Positions 12,148 through 22,354 of a stretch of DNA of 64,000 nt are shown here, piece after piece. Positions within the stretch are counted from its first letter, which is position 1; the number at the start of each line of letters is the position of its first letter. Where the stretch lies: assembly GCF_023703325.1 (NCBI RefSeq), contig NZ_JAMQGM010000015.1:49793-113792 (forward strand). The letters run 5' to 3'. Position numbers and translations under genes: made by a program. A model generated the notes under the pieces. The model worked only from the letters and a program-made list of their open reading frames with translations. It had not been told where the DNA came from and made no database searches. Origin of the DNA: Streptomyces meridianus. Its GTDB lineage: Bacteria > Actinomycetota > Actinomycetes > Streptomycetales > Streptomycetaceae.

Positions 12148-12327
12148 ATGCCCGAGTCTCCCCGCACTGTCCCGGTGCGCCTGTCTGCCGAGGATTTGAA
12201 CCAGCAGATCCGTGACCTGGTCACGCGTGCAGACGGTCGGTTGTCACCGCGGGACCACCGTGAGTATCAGCGACTCGTCGTCGCCTGGGCGGCGGCCTCG
12301 CGCGGCGAGGTCATCGAGGCTGCCTGA
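12148..12327 (+). CDS. Small hypothetical protein, 59 aa
   Basis: An ATG-TGA frame of 60 codons beginning MPESPRTVPVRLSAEDLNQQ and ending GEVIEAA. The centre (LVTRADGRLSPRDHREY) and the C-terminal part look helical and charged; there is no membrane segment or Cys. Codon use has the expected GC-rich third positions. A short AGG lies 3 bases before the ATG. It is flanked by two hairpins, so it seems to be its own transcription unit. I do not recognise the family. Acid/base-rich helical proteins of this size are frequent in Streptomyces, so I favour a real gene. Confidence 0.6.
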   Translation: MPESPRTVPVRLSAEDLNQQIRDLVTRADGRLSPRDHREYQRLVVAWAAASRGEVIEAA

Positions 12328-12389
12328 CGGCCGGCGCAACGACTGGTCACCCCGCCGCGCCGCACCCGCGCACGTGCCGGAAAACGACG

Positions 12390-12429
12390 AACCGGGCCCG
12401 CCCCCCCCGCCGAGGGGACGGGCCCGGTT
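12390..12429. terminator. Bidirectional terminator
   Basis: AACCGGGCCCG (12390-12400) pairs with CGGGCCCGGTT (12419-12429) across an 18-base loop. It lies between the convergent 59-aa gene and the hydroxybutyryl-CoA dehydrogenase and can serve both strands. Confidence 0.7.
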
Positions 12430-12452
12430 CCATGTGCCGGAAGCCCGTCCGG

Positions 12453-13310
12453 TCAGTACGTGTAGAAGCCCGAGCCGGTCTTGCGGCCGAGGCGTCCGGC
12501 GTCGACCATCCGCTGGAGCAGCGGGGGAGCGGCGTACAGCGCTTCCTTGTACTCGTGGTACATGGAGTCGGCCACCGACGCTACCGTGTCGAGGCCGATC
12601 AGGTCCGACAGTTTGAGTGGGCCCATCGGGTGGGCGCAGCCCATCTCCATGCCGTTGTCGATGTCCTCGCGGCTCGCGATGCCGGATTCGAACATGCGGA
12701 TCGCGGAGAGCAGATACGGGATCAGCAGGGCGTTGACGACGAAGCCGGAGCGGTCCTGGGCACGGATGGCGTGCTTGTCCAGCACCTGGGTGACCAGAGC
12801 CTCGGCGCGCTTGATCGTCTCGTCGCTCGTGGTGAGCGCCGGGATCAGCTCGACGAGCTTCTGCACGGGCGCGGGATTGAAGAAGTGGATGCCGATCACA
12901 TGATCCGGCCGGGAGGTGGCCACGGCCAGCTTGACGAGAGGGATGGACGAGGTGTTCGACGCGAGGATCGCGTCAGGCCTCGTCATGACCCGGTCGAGTA
13001 TCTGGAAGATCTCGGTCTTGACCTGCTCGTTCTCGACGACGGCCTCGATCACGAGGTCACGGTCGGCGAACTCGCCCAGGTCCGTGGTGAAGCTCAGCCG
13101 GGCGAGCGTCGCGTCCCGCTCCTCCTGCGCGATCTTGCCCCGCTCCACCGCCTTGTCCAGGGAGTTCGTCAGACGGGTGCGGCCGATCTCCAGGGCCTCG
13201 CCGGTGGTCTCGGCGACCACGATCTCCAGACCGGAGCGGGCGCACACCTCGGCGATCCCCGCGCCCATCTGGCCGCAGCCCACCACTCCGACGCGTTCGA
13301 TGTCGGTCAC
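12453..13310 (-). CDS. 3-hydroxybutyryl-CoA dehydrogenase
   Basis: A 285-residue NAD(P)-dependent dehydrogenase of the HAD/hbd family that interconverts acetoacetyl-CoA and 3-hydroxybutyryl-CoA in butyrate/PHB and fatty-acid metabolism. The N-terminus is a Rossmann fold (GVVGCGQMGAG). Catalytic-region motifs IGIHFFNPAPVQKLVE and the dimerisation domain NRxLIPYL-like NALLIPYLLSAIRM and GPLKLSDLIGLD are present. The length matches the short single-domain bacterial enzymes. The GTG at 13310 is chosen because AAAGG stands 6 bases upstream and it begins right before the nucleotide fold; an open extension upstream encodes unrelated residues. It is monocistronic, facing a shared terminator. Confidence 0.93.
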   Translation of the reverse strand: MTDIERVGVVGCGQMGAGIAEVCARSGLEIVVAETTGEALEIGRTRLTNSLDKAVERGKIAQEERDATLARLSFTTDLGEFADRDLVIEAVVENEQVKTEIFQILDRVMTRPDAILASNTSSIPLVKLAVATSRPDHVIGIHFFNPAPVQKLVELIPALTTSDETIKRAEALVTQVLDKHAIRAQDRSGFVVNALLIPYLLSAIRMFESGIASREDIDNGMEMGCAHPMGPLKLSDLIGLDTVASVADSMYHEYKEALYAAPPLLQRMVDAGRLGRKTGSGFYTY

Positions 13311-13492
13311 ATCGTGCCTTTCGCTGATCTTCATCGGCCGGCAAGCGGCGGTATGTCTTCCGCTTGTGGCGGTCGACCTGCGCATGCCTCGGCCCCAGAC
13401 GTTACTCCGAAGCGCGGTGTGGCACGGGGGGTGGGGCGGGCATGCTCTGCGAGTGGAGCAAAACGGACGGGAAGAACCGGTGGGGGTGCCGC

Positions 13493-14734
13493 ATGGCAGC
13501 AGTCACACGGCGGGTCTTCACGATCGCCGCGACCGCGGTGGTCTGCGGACTGACGGCTGCGGACACGGCGGCCGCGCAGCCGAGGGGGCCACAGGGGCGC
13601 CCGGTCCGGCAGTTCCGGGGGATGTGGCTGGCGACGGTCGCCAACCGGGACTGGCCCTCCGTCCGGGGCCTCCCGGAGGCCGACCAGCAGGCCGAGCTCA
13701 TCGGATTCCTGGACACGGCGGTCGAACGGCGGTTGAACGCGGTCGTCCTCCAGGTCCGCCCCACGGCCGACGCGTTCTGGCCGTCACCGTTCGAGCCGTG
13801 GTCGGAGTACCTCACCGGGCAGCAGGGGGCCGACCCCGGATGGGACCCTCTCGGCTTCGCCGTCGCCGAGGCGCACCGGCGTGGTCTCGAACTTCACGCA
13901 TGGTTCAATCCGTACCGGATCGCCAACCACGCGGATCCCGGCAGGCTCGTCCCCGAACATCCGGCCCGGCAGCACCCGGAGTGGGTGGTGACCTACGGCG
14001 GGAAGTTGTACTACAACCCCGGTCTGCCGGCCGTCCGGCGCTTCGTCCAGAACTCCATGCTCGTCGCCGTCCGGCGTTACGACATCGATGCGGTGCACTG
14101 GGACGACTACTTCTATCCGTATCCCGTCGCCGGCCAGGTCTTCGACGACGACGCCGCATGGCACGAGTACGGTGAGGGCCGTTTCCCCGACCGGGCCTCC
14201 TGGCGGCGGGACAACATCGACCGGCTCGTGCGGGAGACGGCCGCACGGATCAGGAGGACCGGACCCCGGGTGCGGTTCGGGATCAGCCCGTTCGGCGTAT
14301 GGCGCAACGCCGCCACCGACCCCGAAGGCTCCGACACCCGGGCGGGAGTCCAGACCTACGACGACCTGTATGCCGACACCCGGACCTGGGTGCGCCGGGG
14401 CTGGATCGACTACGTGGTCCCGCAGGTGTACTGGAACATCGGGTTCCCCGCCGCGGACTACGCGGCCCTGGTGCCCTGGTGGTCGGACGTGGTCAGTGGC
14501 ACGGGCGTGAGACTGTACATCGGCGAGGCGCTGTACAAGGCCGGTGACCCCGCACAGCCGCCGGCCTGGCAGGACCCGGCCGAACTCTCCCGACACCTCA
14601 CGTTCTGCGCGGACTTCCCGCAGGTACGGGGCAACGTCTTCTTCTCGGCGAAGGAAGTGGCCGCCGACCGCAACGGGGCCATGACCCGGGTGGTCGCCGA
14701 CCACTATCCGACGCGTGTCCGGCCTCCGCACTGA
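13493..14734 (+). CDS. Exported family-10-like glycosyl hydrolase (GHL10/YngK type)
   Basis: 413 residues. The N-terminus TRRVFTIAATAVV with an AAA-type cleavage region near residue 28 is a twin-arginine signal, so the folded protein leaves by the Tat pathway. The mature part (FRGMWLATVANRDWPS, VVLQVRPTADAFWPS, HAWFNPYRI, DAVHWDDYFYPYP, WIDYVVPQVYWNIGFP) matches the GHL10 TIM-barrel family of putative cell-wall or polysaccharide hydrolases. The substrate is unknown. The ATG at 13493 is preferred because it puts the RR motif at residues 6-7; an in-frame ATG at 13442 would add 17 residues. It diverges from the hydroxybutyryl-CoA dehydrogenase. Confidence 0.9.
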   Translation: MAAVTRRVFTIAATAVVCGLTAADTAAAQPRGPQGRPVRQFRGMWLATVANRDWPSVRGLPEADQQAELIGFLDTAVERRLNAVVLQVRPTADAFWPSPFEPWSEYLTGQQGADPGWDPLGFAVAEAHRRGLELHAWFNPYRIANHADPGRLVPEHPARQHPEWVVTYGGKLYYNPGLPAVRRFVQNSMLVAVRRYDIDAVHWDDYFYPYPVAGQVFDDDAAWHEYGEGRFPDRASWRRDNIDRLVRETAARIRRTGPRVRFGISPFGVWRNAATDPEGSDTRAGVQTYDDLYADTRTWVRRGWIDYVVPQVYWNIGFPAADYAALVPWWSDVVSGTGVRLYIGEALYKAGDPAQPPAWQDPAELSRHLTFCADFPQVRGNVFFSAKEVAADRNGAMTRVVADHYPTRVRPPH

Positions 14735-14785
14735 GCGGACGGGCCGGCGGCGGGTGCTGCGCCGCCTCCGCCCGGCTCCGGTTCG

Positions 14786-14986
14786 CTACCCGCCGACCGC
14801 GTCCCGGTGCTGCACCACCGCATCGGGGCCCGGGGAGACCAGGCATTCCTTTCCGTCGTCCTCGAAGCGCACCCGGTACGGCGGCTGACCGTTCCGTCCC
14901 AGCACTTCAATGATCTTCGCGTGCCGGTCGTGATGCCCGACCGTCCTGCCGTGCACCAGCAGTTCGTCGCCCACTTTCGCTTCCAT
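14786..14986 (-). CDS. DUF1918 small SH3-like protein, 66 aa
   Basis: MEAKVGDELLVHGRTVGHHD, EVLGRNGQPPYRVRF and a closing CLVSPGPDAVV identify the DUF1918 family: short beta-rich actinobacterial proteins of unknown function, often found near stress genes. The ATG at 14986 has GGAGG 9 bases upstream. The frame stays open further upstream but without this family's residues. It is convergent with the GH10-like gene and lies back to back with the GH65 gene. A small palindrome, CAGCTCTTGAGCTG, sits in its leader at 15020-15033. Confidence 0.85.
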   Translation of the reverse strand: MEAKVGDELLVHGRTVGHHDRHAKIIEVLGRNGQPPYRVRFEDDGKECLVSPGPDAVVQHRDAVGG

Positions 14987-15139
14987 CCGCGGTGACCTCC
15001 AGTCGGGAGAGGCAGACTGCAGCTCTTGAGCTGGGTCGCATCGGCGTTCGTGCCTGTGCGGCCAGTTTATGGCGGGATGCACCGTATCTGCCTTGTGAGC
15101 GCACATCGGCTTGTCAGGACGGTTTTTGACTCCCACATT

Positions 15140-15156
15140 CGTTCAAATATTGAACG
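15140..15156. promoter_or_regulatory. Operator-like palindrome upstream of GH65 gene
   Basis: CGTTCAAATATTGAACG is a perfect palindrome around a central ATA in an AT-rich patch that stands out from the surrounding GC. It ends 15 bases before the -35 of the GH65 promoter, the usual place for an activator or upstream repressor site. No regulator gene is adjacent; the binding protein is unknown. Confidence 0.5.
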
Positions 15157-15171
15157 CATAACCTGAGGCCG

Positions 15172-15200
15172 TTGACGTGTTGTGTTCAGATTTTTATGGT
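15172..15200 (+). promoter_or_regulatory. HrdB-type promoter for the GH65 gene
   Basis: TTGACG (15172-15177), a 17-base spacer and TATGGT (15195-15200) match the Streptomyces TTGAC-N17/18-TANNNT consensus. Transcription would begin near 15207, leaving a leader of about 30 bases with GGAGA before the ATG at 15238. Confidence 0.6.
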
Positions 15201-15237
15201 CGCTGAGTCCTTCCCTCGATCACGGGCACGGAGAACG

Positions 15238-18000
15238 ATGTCGTACTCCCCACGGCTGGTCGCCTCGCTCCTCGCAGCCGTCCTCGCCGCAACCCTCCCG
15301 CCGGCCACAGCCGTCGGCGACGCCGCCCCGGGCCGAGGAGGGCCGCCGACAGCGCACTCCGGCGACGATCCGTGCCCGGCCGGCAGCCGGGACCGCGGCG
15401 CCTCCCCATCCGGGTGGGAACTGTCGACCACCCGCCCCGACCAGGAGGATGCCTCCCACGCCTACGTCGGCAACGGATACCTGGGGCAGCGCGTGCCGCC
15501 GAACGGCACGGGCTACACCCGGTCGGACCGGAAGACGGGATGGCCGCTCTTCACGCCCGGCTACGACGGATCCTTCGTCTCCGGCCTGTACGCGCACGAC
15601 AAGAAGACCGCCGAGAACCGGCAGGCCGTCGCCGCGATCCCCAACTGGTCCACGCTGGCCGTCCGCGTCGGCGAGGAGACGTTCGACTCCTCTGCACCCG
15701 TCACCCGGATCTCCGACTACCGGCAGTCGGTCCACCTCCGGTGCGGCATCGTCCGCACCTCCCTGACCTGGAGGACCGCCGACGGCCGTGCGACGGATCT
15801 CGTCTACGACGTCCTCGCCGACCGCAACAACGAGCACGCCGCGGCAGTGCGCATGCGCATGACCCCGCACTGGAGCGGCGAGACCCGGGTCGCCGACAGC
15901 ATCGACGGCCGAGCGGCCCGTCGCGTGACCGGGACCGGCGGAGGGGCGAAGCCCGGCCGGACCATCGACGTCGCCTTCCGCACCCACGGGACCAAGACCG
16001 ACGGTGCGGTGGCCTCCACGCTGCGCACCGGCCCGAACGTCCACGCCGAGAACGGCCGACGCGCCGCATCGGCACGTGACATGAATGCCCGTCAGGAAGT
16101 GGGCTTCCCGGTCCGCGCGGGCCGCACCTACGACATCACCAAGTACGTCGGTGTGGACACGGGCCTCACCTCCGGTGCGCCGGAGAAGTCCGCCGTCGCG
16201 GCATCGAGGAGTTCCGCCGACCGGGGCTGGCCCGCCTTGTTCTCGGCCCACGCCACGGCCTGGCGGAAGTTGTGGCGCAGCGACATCGAGGTGCCCGGAC
16301 GGCCGGAGATCCAGAAGTGGCTCCGCTCGTCGCGCTACGGCTTGCTGTCGAGCATGCGCCGCGGCGCCGGCAACAGCATCGCACCGGCCGGTCTGACCAG
16401 CGACAACTATGCCGGCGAGGTGTTCTGGGACGCCGAGACGTGGATGTTCCCGAGCCTGCTGGCATCCGATCCCGAGCTGGCCAGGTCCGTCGTGGACTAC
16501 CGCTACCGCACCCGCACGGCCGCCCGTGCCAATGCTGAGAAGCTCGGCCACAAGGGCCTGTTCTACGCGTGGACCAGTGGCGGCAGGGGCGACCTGTGGA
16601 AGGAGTGCCACAGCTGGGAACCGCCGCACTGCCGCACCCAGAACCACCTGCAGAGCGACATCGCCCTCGCGGTGTGGCAGTACTACCAGGCGACCGGCGA
16701 TACGAAGTGGCTGCGCAGCCGCGGCTGGCCGGTGCTGAAGGGCATCGCGGAGTTCTGGGCCCACCGGGCGAACCGGAACGAGGACGGCAGCTACTCCGTC
16801 AAGAACGTCGCCGGTCCCGACGAGTACAGCAACGGCGTGGACGACGGGGTGTTCACCAACGCCGGCGCCGCCACCTCGCTGCGCAACGCCACCCGTGCGG
16901 CCAGGCTGCTCGGTGAGGACGTCCCCGAGGCGTGGTCAAGGGTCGCGGACGGTCTGCGGATCCCGTACGACAAGGACAAGGGGGTCTTCCGCCAGTACGA
17001 CGGCTACAAGGGCTCGATGATCAAGCAGGCCGACACGGCTCTGCTCATGTACCCGCTGGAGTGGCCCATGTCGCGGGGTGCGGCGACACGCACGCTCGAC
17101 TACTACGCGGCCCGGACGGACCCGGACGGGCCGGCGATGACGGACTCCGTACACGCCATCGACGCGGCCATGACCGGTGAGGCCGGCTGCTCGACGTACA
17201 CCTACCTCATGCGGTCCGCGAAGCCGTTCTTCCGTGGCGACTTCGCCCAGTTCTCCGAGGCCCGCGGCGACAAGGCCGGGGCGGCGGACCCGCACGCGGG
17301 TACTCCCGCTCAGGACTTCCTCACCGGCAAGGGCGGTTTCCTTCAGGTGTTCACCAACGGGCTGACCGGTATGCGCTGGCGCGGGGACGCCGTACACCTC
17401 GATCCGCTGCTACCGCCCCAGATGAAGGACGGGGTCGAGTTGAGGGGCCTGCACTGGCAGGGCAGGACGTTCGACGTCGAGATCGGACAGCGCACCACCA
17501 CGGTGCGGCTCACCGACGGGAAGCCCTTCGAGGTGGAGAGTCCCCAGGGCCGCCGTACCGTCGGCGAGACCGCGCCGGCCGTCCTCGAGACCCGTCGCCC
17601 CGACCTCGCGCCGACCGGCAACCTGGCCCGCTGCCGCACGGCATCGGCGGGTTCGGAGGAGCCCGGGATGTATGCCGGCGCGGCCGTGGACGGCAGCGGT
17701 GCCACGTCGTGGACGCCCGACCGGCGGCAGGACCGCCTGCGCGTCGATCTCGGCGGCCCCGTCCGCATCGAGCGGATTGCTCCGGAATGGACGAAGCCAC
17801 GTCCGGGCTCGTACCGGCTCCAGACCTCCGTCGACGGAAAGCACTGGCGGACTGTCGAGGCCGAGAGCGGTTCGGGAGAGCTGCGGCGGCCGGTGCCGGC
17901 CCGCTACGTGCGGGTCGCCGTGCGCGGTGCCGAGGCCGATGATCATCCGGGTATCGCGGAACTCGTGGTCGACCGTGCCGGTGGAGGCAGCGGCAGGTGA
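15238..18000 (+). CDS. Secreted GH65 glycosyl hydrolase with C-terminal discoidin-like domain
   Basis: A 920-residue protein with a Sec-type signal (about residues 1-28, hydrophobic LVASLLAAVLAATL). The N-terminal beta-sandwich and central (alpha/alpha)6 barrel are those of family 65, which includes extracellular acid trehalases and disaccharide phosphorylases. EVFWDAETWMFP and GPDEYS, with E529 as likely general acid, mark the catalytic barrel. From about residue 795 (NLARCRTASAG ... DGSGATSWTPD ... VDLGGPVRIERIA) lies an F5/8-type carbohydrate-binding module. Substrate cannot be fixed: acid trehalase or another alpha-glucoside hydrolase is most likely because the protein is exported. The ATG at 15238 has GGAGA just upstream. 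Expression probably depends on the promoter and palindrome upstream. Confidence 0.92.
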   Translation: MSYSPRLVASLLAAVLAATLPPATAVGDAAPGRGGPPTAHSGDDPCPAGSRDRGASPSGWELSTTRPDQEDASHAYVGNGYLGQRVPPNGTGYTRSDRKTGWPLFTPGYDGSFVSGLYAHDKKTAENRQAVAAIPNWSTLAVRVGEETFDSSAPVTRISDYRQSVHLRCGIVRTSLTWRTADGRATDLVYDVLADRNNEHAAAVRMRMTPHWSGETRVADSIDGRAARRVTGTGGGAKPGRTIDVAFRTHGTKTDGAVASTLRTGPNVHAENGRRAASARDMNARQEVGFPVRAGRTYDITKYVGVDTGLTSGAPEKSAVAASRSSADRGWPALFSAHATAWRKLWRSDIEVPGRPEIQKWLRSSRYGLLSSMRRGAGNSIAPAGLTSDNYAGEVFWDAETWMFPSLLASDPELARSVVDYRYRTRTAARANAEKLGHKGLFYAWTSGGRGDLWKECHSWEPPHCRTQNHLQSDIALAVWQYYQATGDTKWLRSRGWPVLKGIAEFWAHRANRNEDGSYSVKNVAGPDEYSNGVDDGVFTNAGAATSLRNATRAARLLGEDVPEAWSRVADGLRIPYDKDKGVFRQYDGYKGSMIKQADTALLMYPLEWPMSRGAATRTLDYYAARTDPDGPAMTDSVHAIDAAMTGEAGCSTYTYLMRSAKPFFRGDFAQFSEARGDKAGAADPHAGTPAQDFLTGKGGFLQVFTNGLTGMRWRGDAVHLDPLLPPQMKDGVELRGLHWQGRTFDVEIGQRTTTVRLTDGKPFEVESPQGRRTVGETAPAVLETRRPDLAPTGNLARCRTASAGSEEPGMYAGAAVDGSGATSWTPDRRQDRLRVDLGGPVRIERIAPEWTKPRPGSYRLQTSVDGKHWRTVEAESGSGELRRPVPARYVRVAVRGAEADDHPGIAELVVDRAGGGSGR

Positions 18001-18025
18001 TCGGCCGCCCGCCCGAGGGCGCTTG

Positions 18026-18075
18026 CGCGAAGTCGGTGGAGTGGGCGGCCGGACGGGCCCGCCGCCGACTTCGCG
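18026..18075. terminator. Bidirectional terminator between GH65 and APH genes
   Basis: CGCGAAGTCGG (18026-18036) pairs exactly with CCGACTTCGCG (18065-18075); the intervening GC-rich bases can extend the fold. It lies between two convergent genes. Confidence 0.7.
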
Positions 18076-18080
18076 TCCGG

Positions 18081-18986
18081 CTACCTTGCGGGGGAGCTGC
18101 CGGCGAGTAGCTGCGCGAGGGCGTACGAGGCCTGGCGGACCATGCCGGGGTTGGTGTCCCAGTAGTACGGCAGCGCGACCACGGACTGGAGGAGGGCCCA
18201 GCCGCGTCCGCGCAGCCAGGCCGCGTCTCCGACGGCGAGCGCCGCCCGGAACCGCTCCCGGCTTGGCCCGGAGAAGAGATTCCACGCCGGGAGCAGATCG
18301 GTCGCGGGGTCGCCGACCTGGAGGCAGCCGAAGTCGATGACGGCGCAGAGGCGGCCCTCGCCGACGAGCAGATTTCCGGGGAGCAGGTCGCCGTGCACCC
18401 AGACGTCGTGCCCGCCCCAGGGCGGAGCGTCGAGCGACTCCTCCCACAGGCGCAGAGCGGCGGGGCCGTCGATGCGGTCGCCGAGTTCGGTGATGGCGCG
18501 GCGGATCGCCGCGTCGCCCTCCGAGAGGGGGCCGCCCCGGGCGCCGCGGGGGCGTGCCGGTGCACCGTCCGTTCCGATCCGGTGCAGGCCGGTCACGAAG
18601 GCCGCGAGGTCGTCGGCCGCCCGGTCCGGGTCGTCGAGGTTCCCGTCGGGATTCTCGCCGGGCAGCCACTCGTACACGGACCAGCCGAGCGGATAGCCCT
18701 CGGCCGGGCGCCCCCGGGCCAGCTGCACCGGGATCGCGAGCGGCAGGTGCGGCGCCAGCCGCGGCAGCCACTGCGCCTCTTTCGCGGCCTGGTGGGCGGC
18801 CCCTGCGGTGCGCGGCAGCCGGGCCATGAGCCGGTCGCCGATCCGGTAGATGGCGTGGTCGGTGCCGTGGGACGCGACGCGGCGGATCGGCAGGTCCGCC
18901 CACTGCGGATGCTGGTCTGCGAGCAGCCGGCGCATGAGGGGGACGTCGGTCTCGATCTCGTCGGCATGCATCTTCGTCACGGTCAT
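18081..18986 (-). CDS. Aminoglycoside phosphotransferase-family kinase
   Basis: 301 residues of the APH/choline-kinase fold. The catalytic loop WVHGDLLPGNLL holds the Asp base and Asn; AVIDFGCLQVGDPATDL supplies the metal-binding Asp. The N-lobe has HAIYRIGDRLMARLPR. The family phosphorylates aminoglycosides, macrolides, homoserine or other small hydroxyl compounds. The N-terminal sequence resembles the many streptomycete APH proteins of unknown substrate, so a resistance role is not implied. The ATG at 18986 is chosen by homology-like length; an internal ATG at 18971 is possible. It diverges from argC, with about 175 bases between. Confidence 0.87.
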   Translation of the reverse strand: MTVTKMHADEIETDVPLMRRLLADQHPQWADLPIRRVASHGTDHAIYRIGDRLMARLPRTAGAAHQAAKEAQWLPRLAPHLPLAIPVQLARGRPAEGYPLGWSVYEWLPGENPDGNLDDPDRAADDLAAFVTGLHRIGTDGAPARPRGARGGPLSEGDAAIRRAITELGDRIDGPAALRLWEESLDAPPWGGHDVWVHGDLLPGNLLVGEGRLCAVIDFGCLQVGDPATDLLPAWNLFSGPSRERFRAALAVGDAAWLRGRGWALLQSVVALPYYWDTNPGMVRQASYALAQLLAGSSPAR

Positions 18987-19091
18987 CACCGCATGGTCGC
19001 GGGTGGCCCCTGCTGCGACAACGTATTTCTTGCCGCCCCCTGTGGACGCCCGCCGTGGCGCGGTGCCGCCCGGCGCCGGCAGGATCGAGCA

Positions 19092-20191
<1,100 letters not shown>

Positions 20192-20294
20192 CCCCACCGC
20201 ACACCAGCGCCGCCGGACCCACCGGGCCGGCAACGGCAGCAGACCACCATCCGGGCCGCACCGGCCCCGGAGCGAACCATCGGAAGGGGACGCA

Positions 20295-21446
20295 GTGAGC
20301 GTCACGGCAGCCAAGGGATTCACGGCAGCGGGCATCGCCGCCGGGATCAAGGACAACGGCCACCCGGACCTGGCGCTGGTCGTCAACAACGGGCCGCGCC
20401 GGGCCGCCGCCGGCGTCTTCACCGCCAACCGGGTCAAGGCCGCCCCGGTCCTGTGGTCCGAGCAGGTCCTGAAGTCCGGCCGGGTCGAGGCCGTCGTCCT
20501 CAACTCCGGCGGCGCCAACGCCTGTACCGGCCCGCTCGGCTTCCAGGACACCCATGCCACCGCGGAGAAGGCGGCGGAGGAACTCGGCGTGAGCGCGGCC
20601 GAGATCGCCGTGGCGTCCACCGGCCTGATCGGCCTCCGGCTCCCGATGGACAAGCTCCTGCCCGGGGTGGGCGCCGCCGCAGCCGCGCTGTCGCCGCACG
20701 GGGGCGAGAAGGCGGCCATCGCGATCAAGACCACCGACAGCGTGCACAAGACCGCCGTGGCCGAGGGCGACGGCTGGACCGTGGGCGGCATGGCCAAGGG
20801 CGCAGGCATGCTGGCCCCGGGCCTGGCCACCATGCTCGTCGTCCTCACCACGGACGCCGACGTCGAGGCCCCGGGCCTGGACAAGGCGCTGCGCGAAGCG
20901 ACCCGCAGCACGTTCGACCGGGTCGACTCCGACGGCTGCATGTCGACCAACGACACCGTGCTCCTGCTCGCCTCCGGCGCGAGCGGTGTCCTCCCCGGGC
21001 ACGAGGAGTTCGCGGAGACCGTCGCCAAGGTCTGCGACGACCTCGCCCAGCAGCTCATCCGCGACGCCGAGGGTGCCTCGAAGGACATCCGCATCGAGGT
21101 CGTGAACGCGGCGAGCGAGGACGACGCCGTCGAGGTGGGCCGCTCCATCGCCCGCAACAACCTGCTCAAGTGCGCGATCCACGGCGAGGACCCCAACTGG
21201 GGCCGGGTGCTCTCGGCCATCGGAACCACGTCCGCAGCCTTCGAACCGGACGCACTCAACGTCGCGATCAACGATGTCTGGGTCTGCCGCAACGGGTCCG
21301 TCGGCGACGACCGCGACCTCGTCGACATGCGCTACCGCGAGGTCCGCATCACCGCCGACCTGGCCGCCGGCAACGCATCCGCCGTCGTCTGGACCAACGA
21401 CCTCACCGCCGACTACGTCCACGAGAACAGCGCCTACTCCTCATGA
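20295..21446 (+). CDS. argJ: Glutamate N-acetyltransferase / ornithine acetyltransferase
   Basis: ArgJ recycles the acetyl group from N-acetylornithine to glutamate and, in bifunctional forms, also acetylates glutamate with acetyl-CoA. 383 residues, normal length. The Ntn-type self-cleavage site is in [14 protein letters not shown], with nucleophile Thr179 following Ala178, giving alpha and beta chains. Conserved [10 protein letters not shown] and [13 protein letters not shown] segments are present. The GTG at 20295 follows GGAAGGGG. The stop overlaps the argB ATG (ATGA). Presence of argJ and no argA or argE here indicates the cyclic acetyl pathway. Confidence 0.97.
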   Translation: MSVTAAKGFTAAGIAAGIKDNGHPDLALVVNNGPRRAAAGVFTANRVKAAPVLWSEQVLKSGRVEAVVLNSGGANACTGPLGFQDTHATAEKAAEELGVSAAEIAVASTGLIGLRLPMDKLLPGVGAAAAALSPHGGEKAAIAIKTTDSVHKTAVAEGDGWTVGGMAKGAGMLAPGLATMLVVLTTDADVEAPGLDKALREATRSTFDRVDSDGCMSTNDTVLLLASGASGVLPGHEEFAETVAKVCDDLAQQLIRDAEGASKDIRIEVVNAASEDDAVEVGRSIARNNLLKCAIHGEDPNWGRVLSAIGTTSAAFEPDALNVAINDVWVCRNGSVGDDRDLVDMRYREVRITADLAAGNASAVVWTNDLTADYVHENSAYSS

Positions 21447-22354
21447 CGAGCCCCACACGCAAGCACACCGCCCTGCCCAAGGCACACACGCTCATCGAGG
21501 CGCTGCCCTGGCTGACCCGCCACCACGGGAAGACCGTCGTCATCAAGTTCGGCGGCAACGCCATGGTCGACGAGGAACTCAAGGCCGCCTTCGCCCAGGA
21601 CGTCGTCTTCCTCCGGCACGCCGGGCTCAAGCCGGTCGTGGTGCACGGCGGCGGGCCGCAGATCAGCGCCCACCTCGACAAGCTGGGCCTGGTCTCGGAG
21701 TTCAAGGCCGGCCTTCGCGTCACCACCGACGAGGCGATGGATGCCGTCCGCATGGTCCTCGCCGGCCAGGTGCAGCGGGACCTCGTCGGCCTGCTCAACC
21801 ACCACGGACCGTTCGCCGTCGGCATCACCGGCGAGGACGCCCACACGATGACTGCCACGAAGCGTTTCGCCGATGTCGACGGCGAGAGCGTCGACATCGG
21901 CCGGGTCGGTGAGGTGACCGAGGTGGACGCCGGCGCGATCCGGGCACTCCTGGACGACGGCCGTATCCCCGTCGTCTCCTCCATCGCCCGCAGCGCGGAC
22001 GACGGCCACGTCTACAACATCAACGCCGACACGGCCGCCGCAGCGCTCGCCGCGGCGCTGGCCGCCGAGACCCTCATGGTGCTCACCGACGTCGAGGGGC
22101 TCTACGAGGACTGGCCGAACAGTGACGAGGTCATCAGCCGGCTGACCGCGAGCGAGCTCGAGAAGCTGCTGCCCGACCTGGCCAGCGGCATGGTGCCCAA
22201 GATGGAGGGATGCCTGCACGCGGTCCGCAACGGGGTGCACACCGCCCGCGTGATCGACGGGCGGGTCCCGCACTCGATCCTGCTGGAGATCTTCACCGAC
22301 GAGGGCGTCGGCACCATGGTCGTGCCCGACGCCCGGGCAGAGGAGGCATCATGA
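21443..22354 (+). CDS. argB: Acetylglutamate kinase
   Basis: Phosphorylates N-acetylglutamate with ATP, the second and usually feedback-controlled step. 303 residues of the amino-acid-kinase fold. Glycine loops KFGGNAM and VVHGGGPQI bind phosphates; [16 protein letters not shown] and KMEGCLHAV are family motifs. The N-terminal helix extension (about residues 1-25, [18 protein letters not shown]) is the element that forms arginine-sensitive hexamers in other bacteria, so arginine inhibition is likely. The ATG overlaps the argJ stop and the TGA overlaps the argD ATG. Confidence 0.97.
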   Translation: MTSPTRKHTALPKAHTLIEALPWLTRHHGKTVVIKFGGNAMVDEELKAAFAQDVVFLRHAGLKPVVVHGGGPQISAHLDKLGLVSEFKAGLRVTTDEAMDAVRMVLAGQVQRDLVGLLNHHGPFAVGITGEDAHTMTATKRFADVDGESVDIGRVGEVTEVDAGAIRALLDDGRIPVVSSIARSADDGHVYNINADTAAAALAAALAAETLMVLTDVEGLYEDWPNSDEVISRLTASELEKLLPDLASGMVPKMEGCLHAVRNGVHTARVIDGRVPHSILLEIFTDEGVGTMVVPDARAEEAS

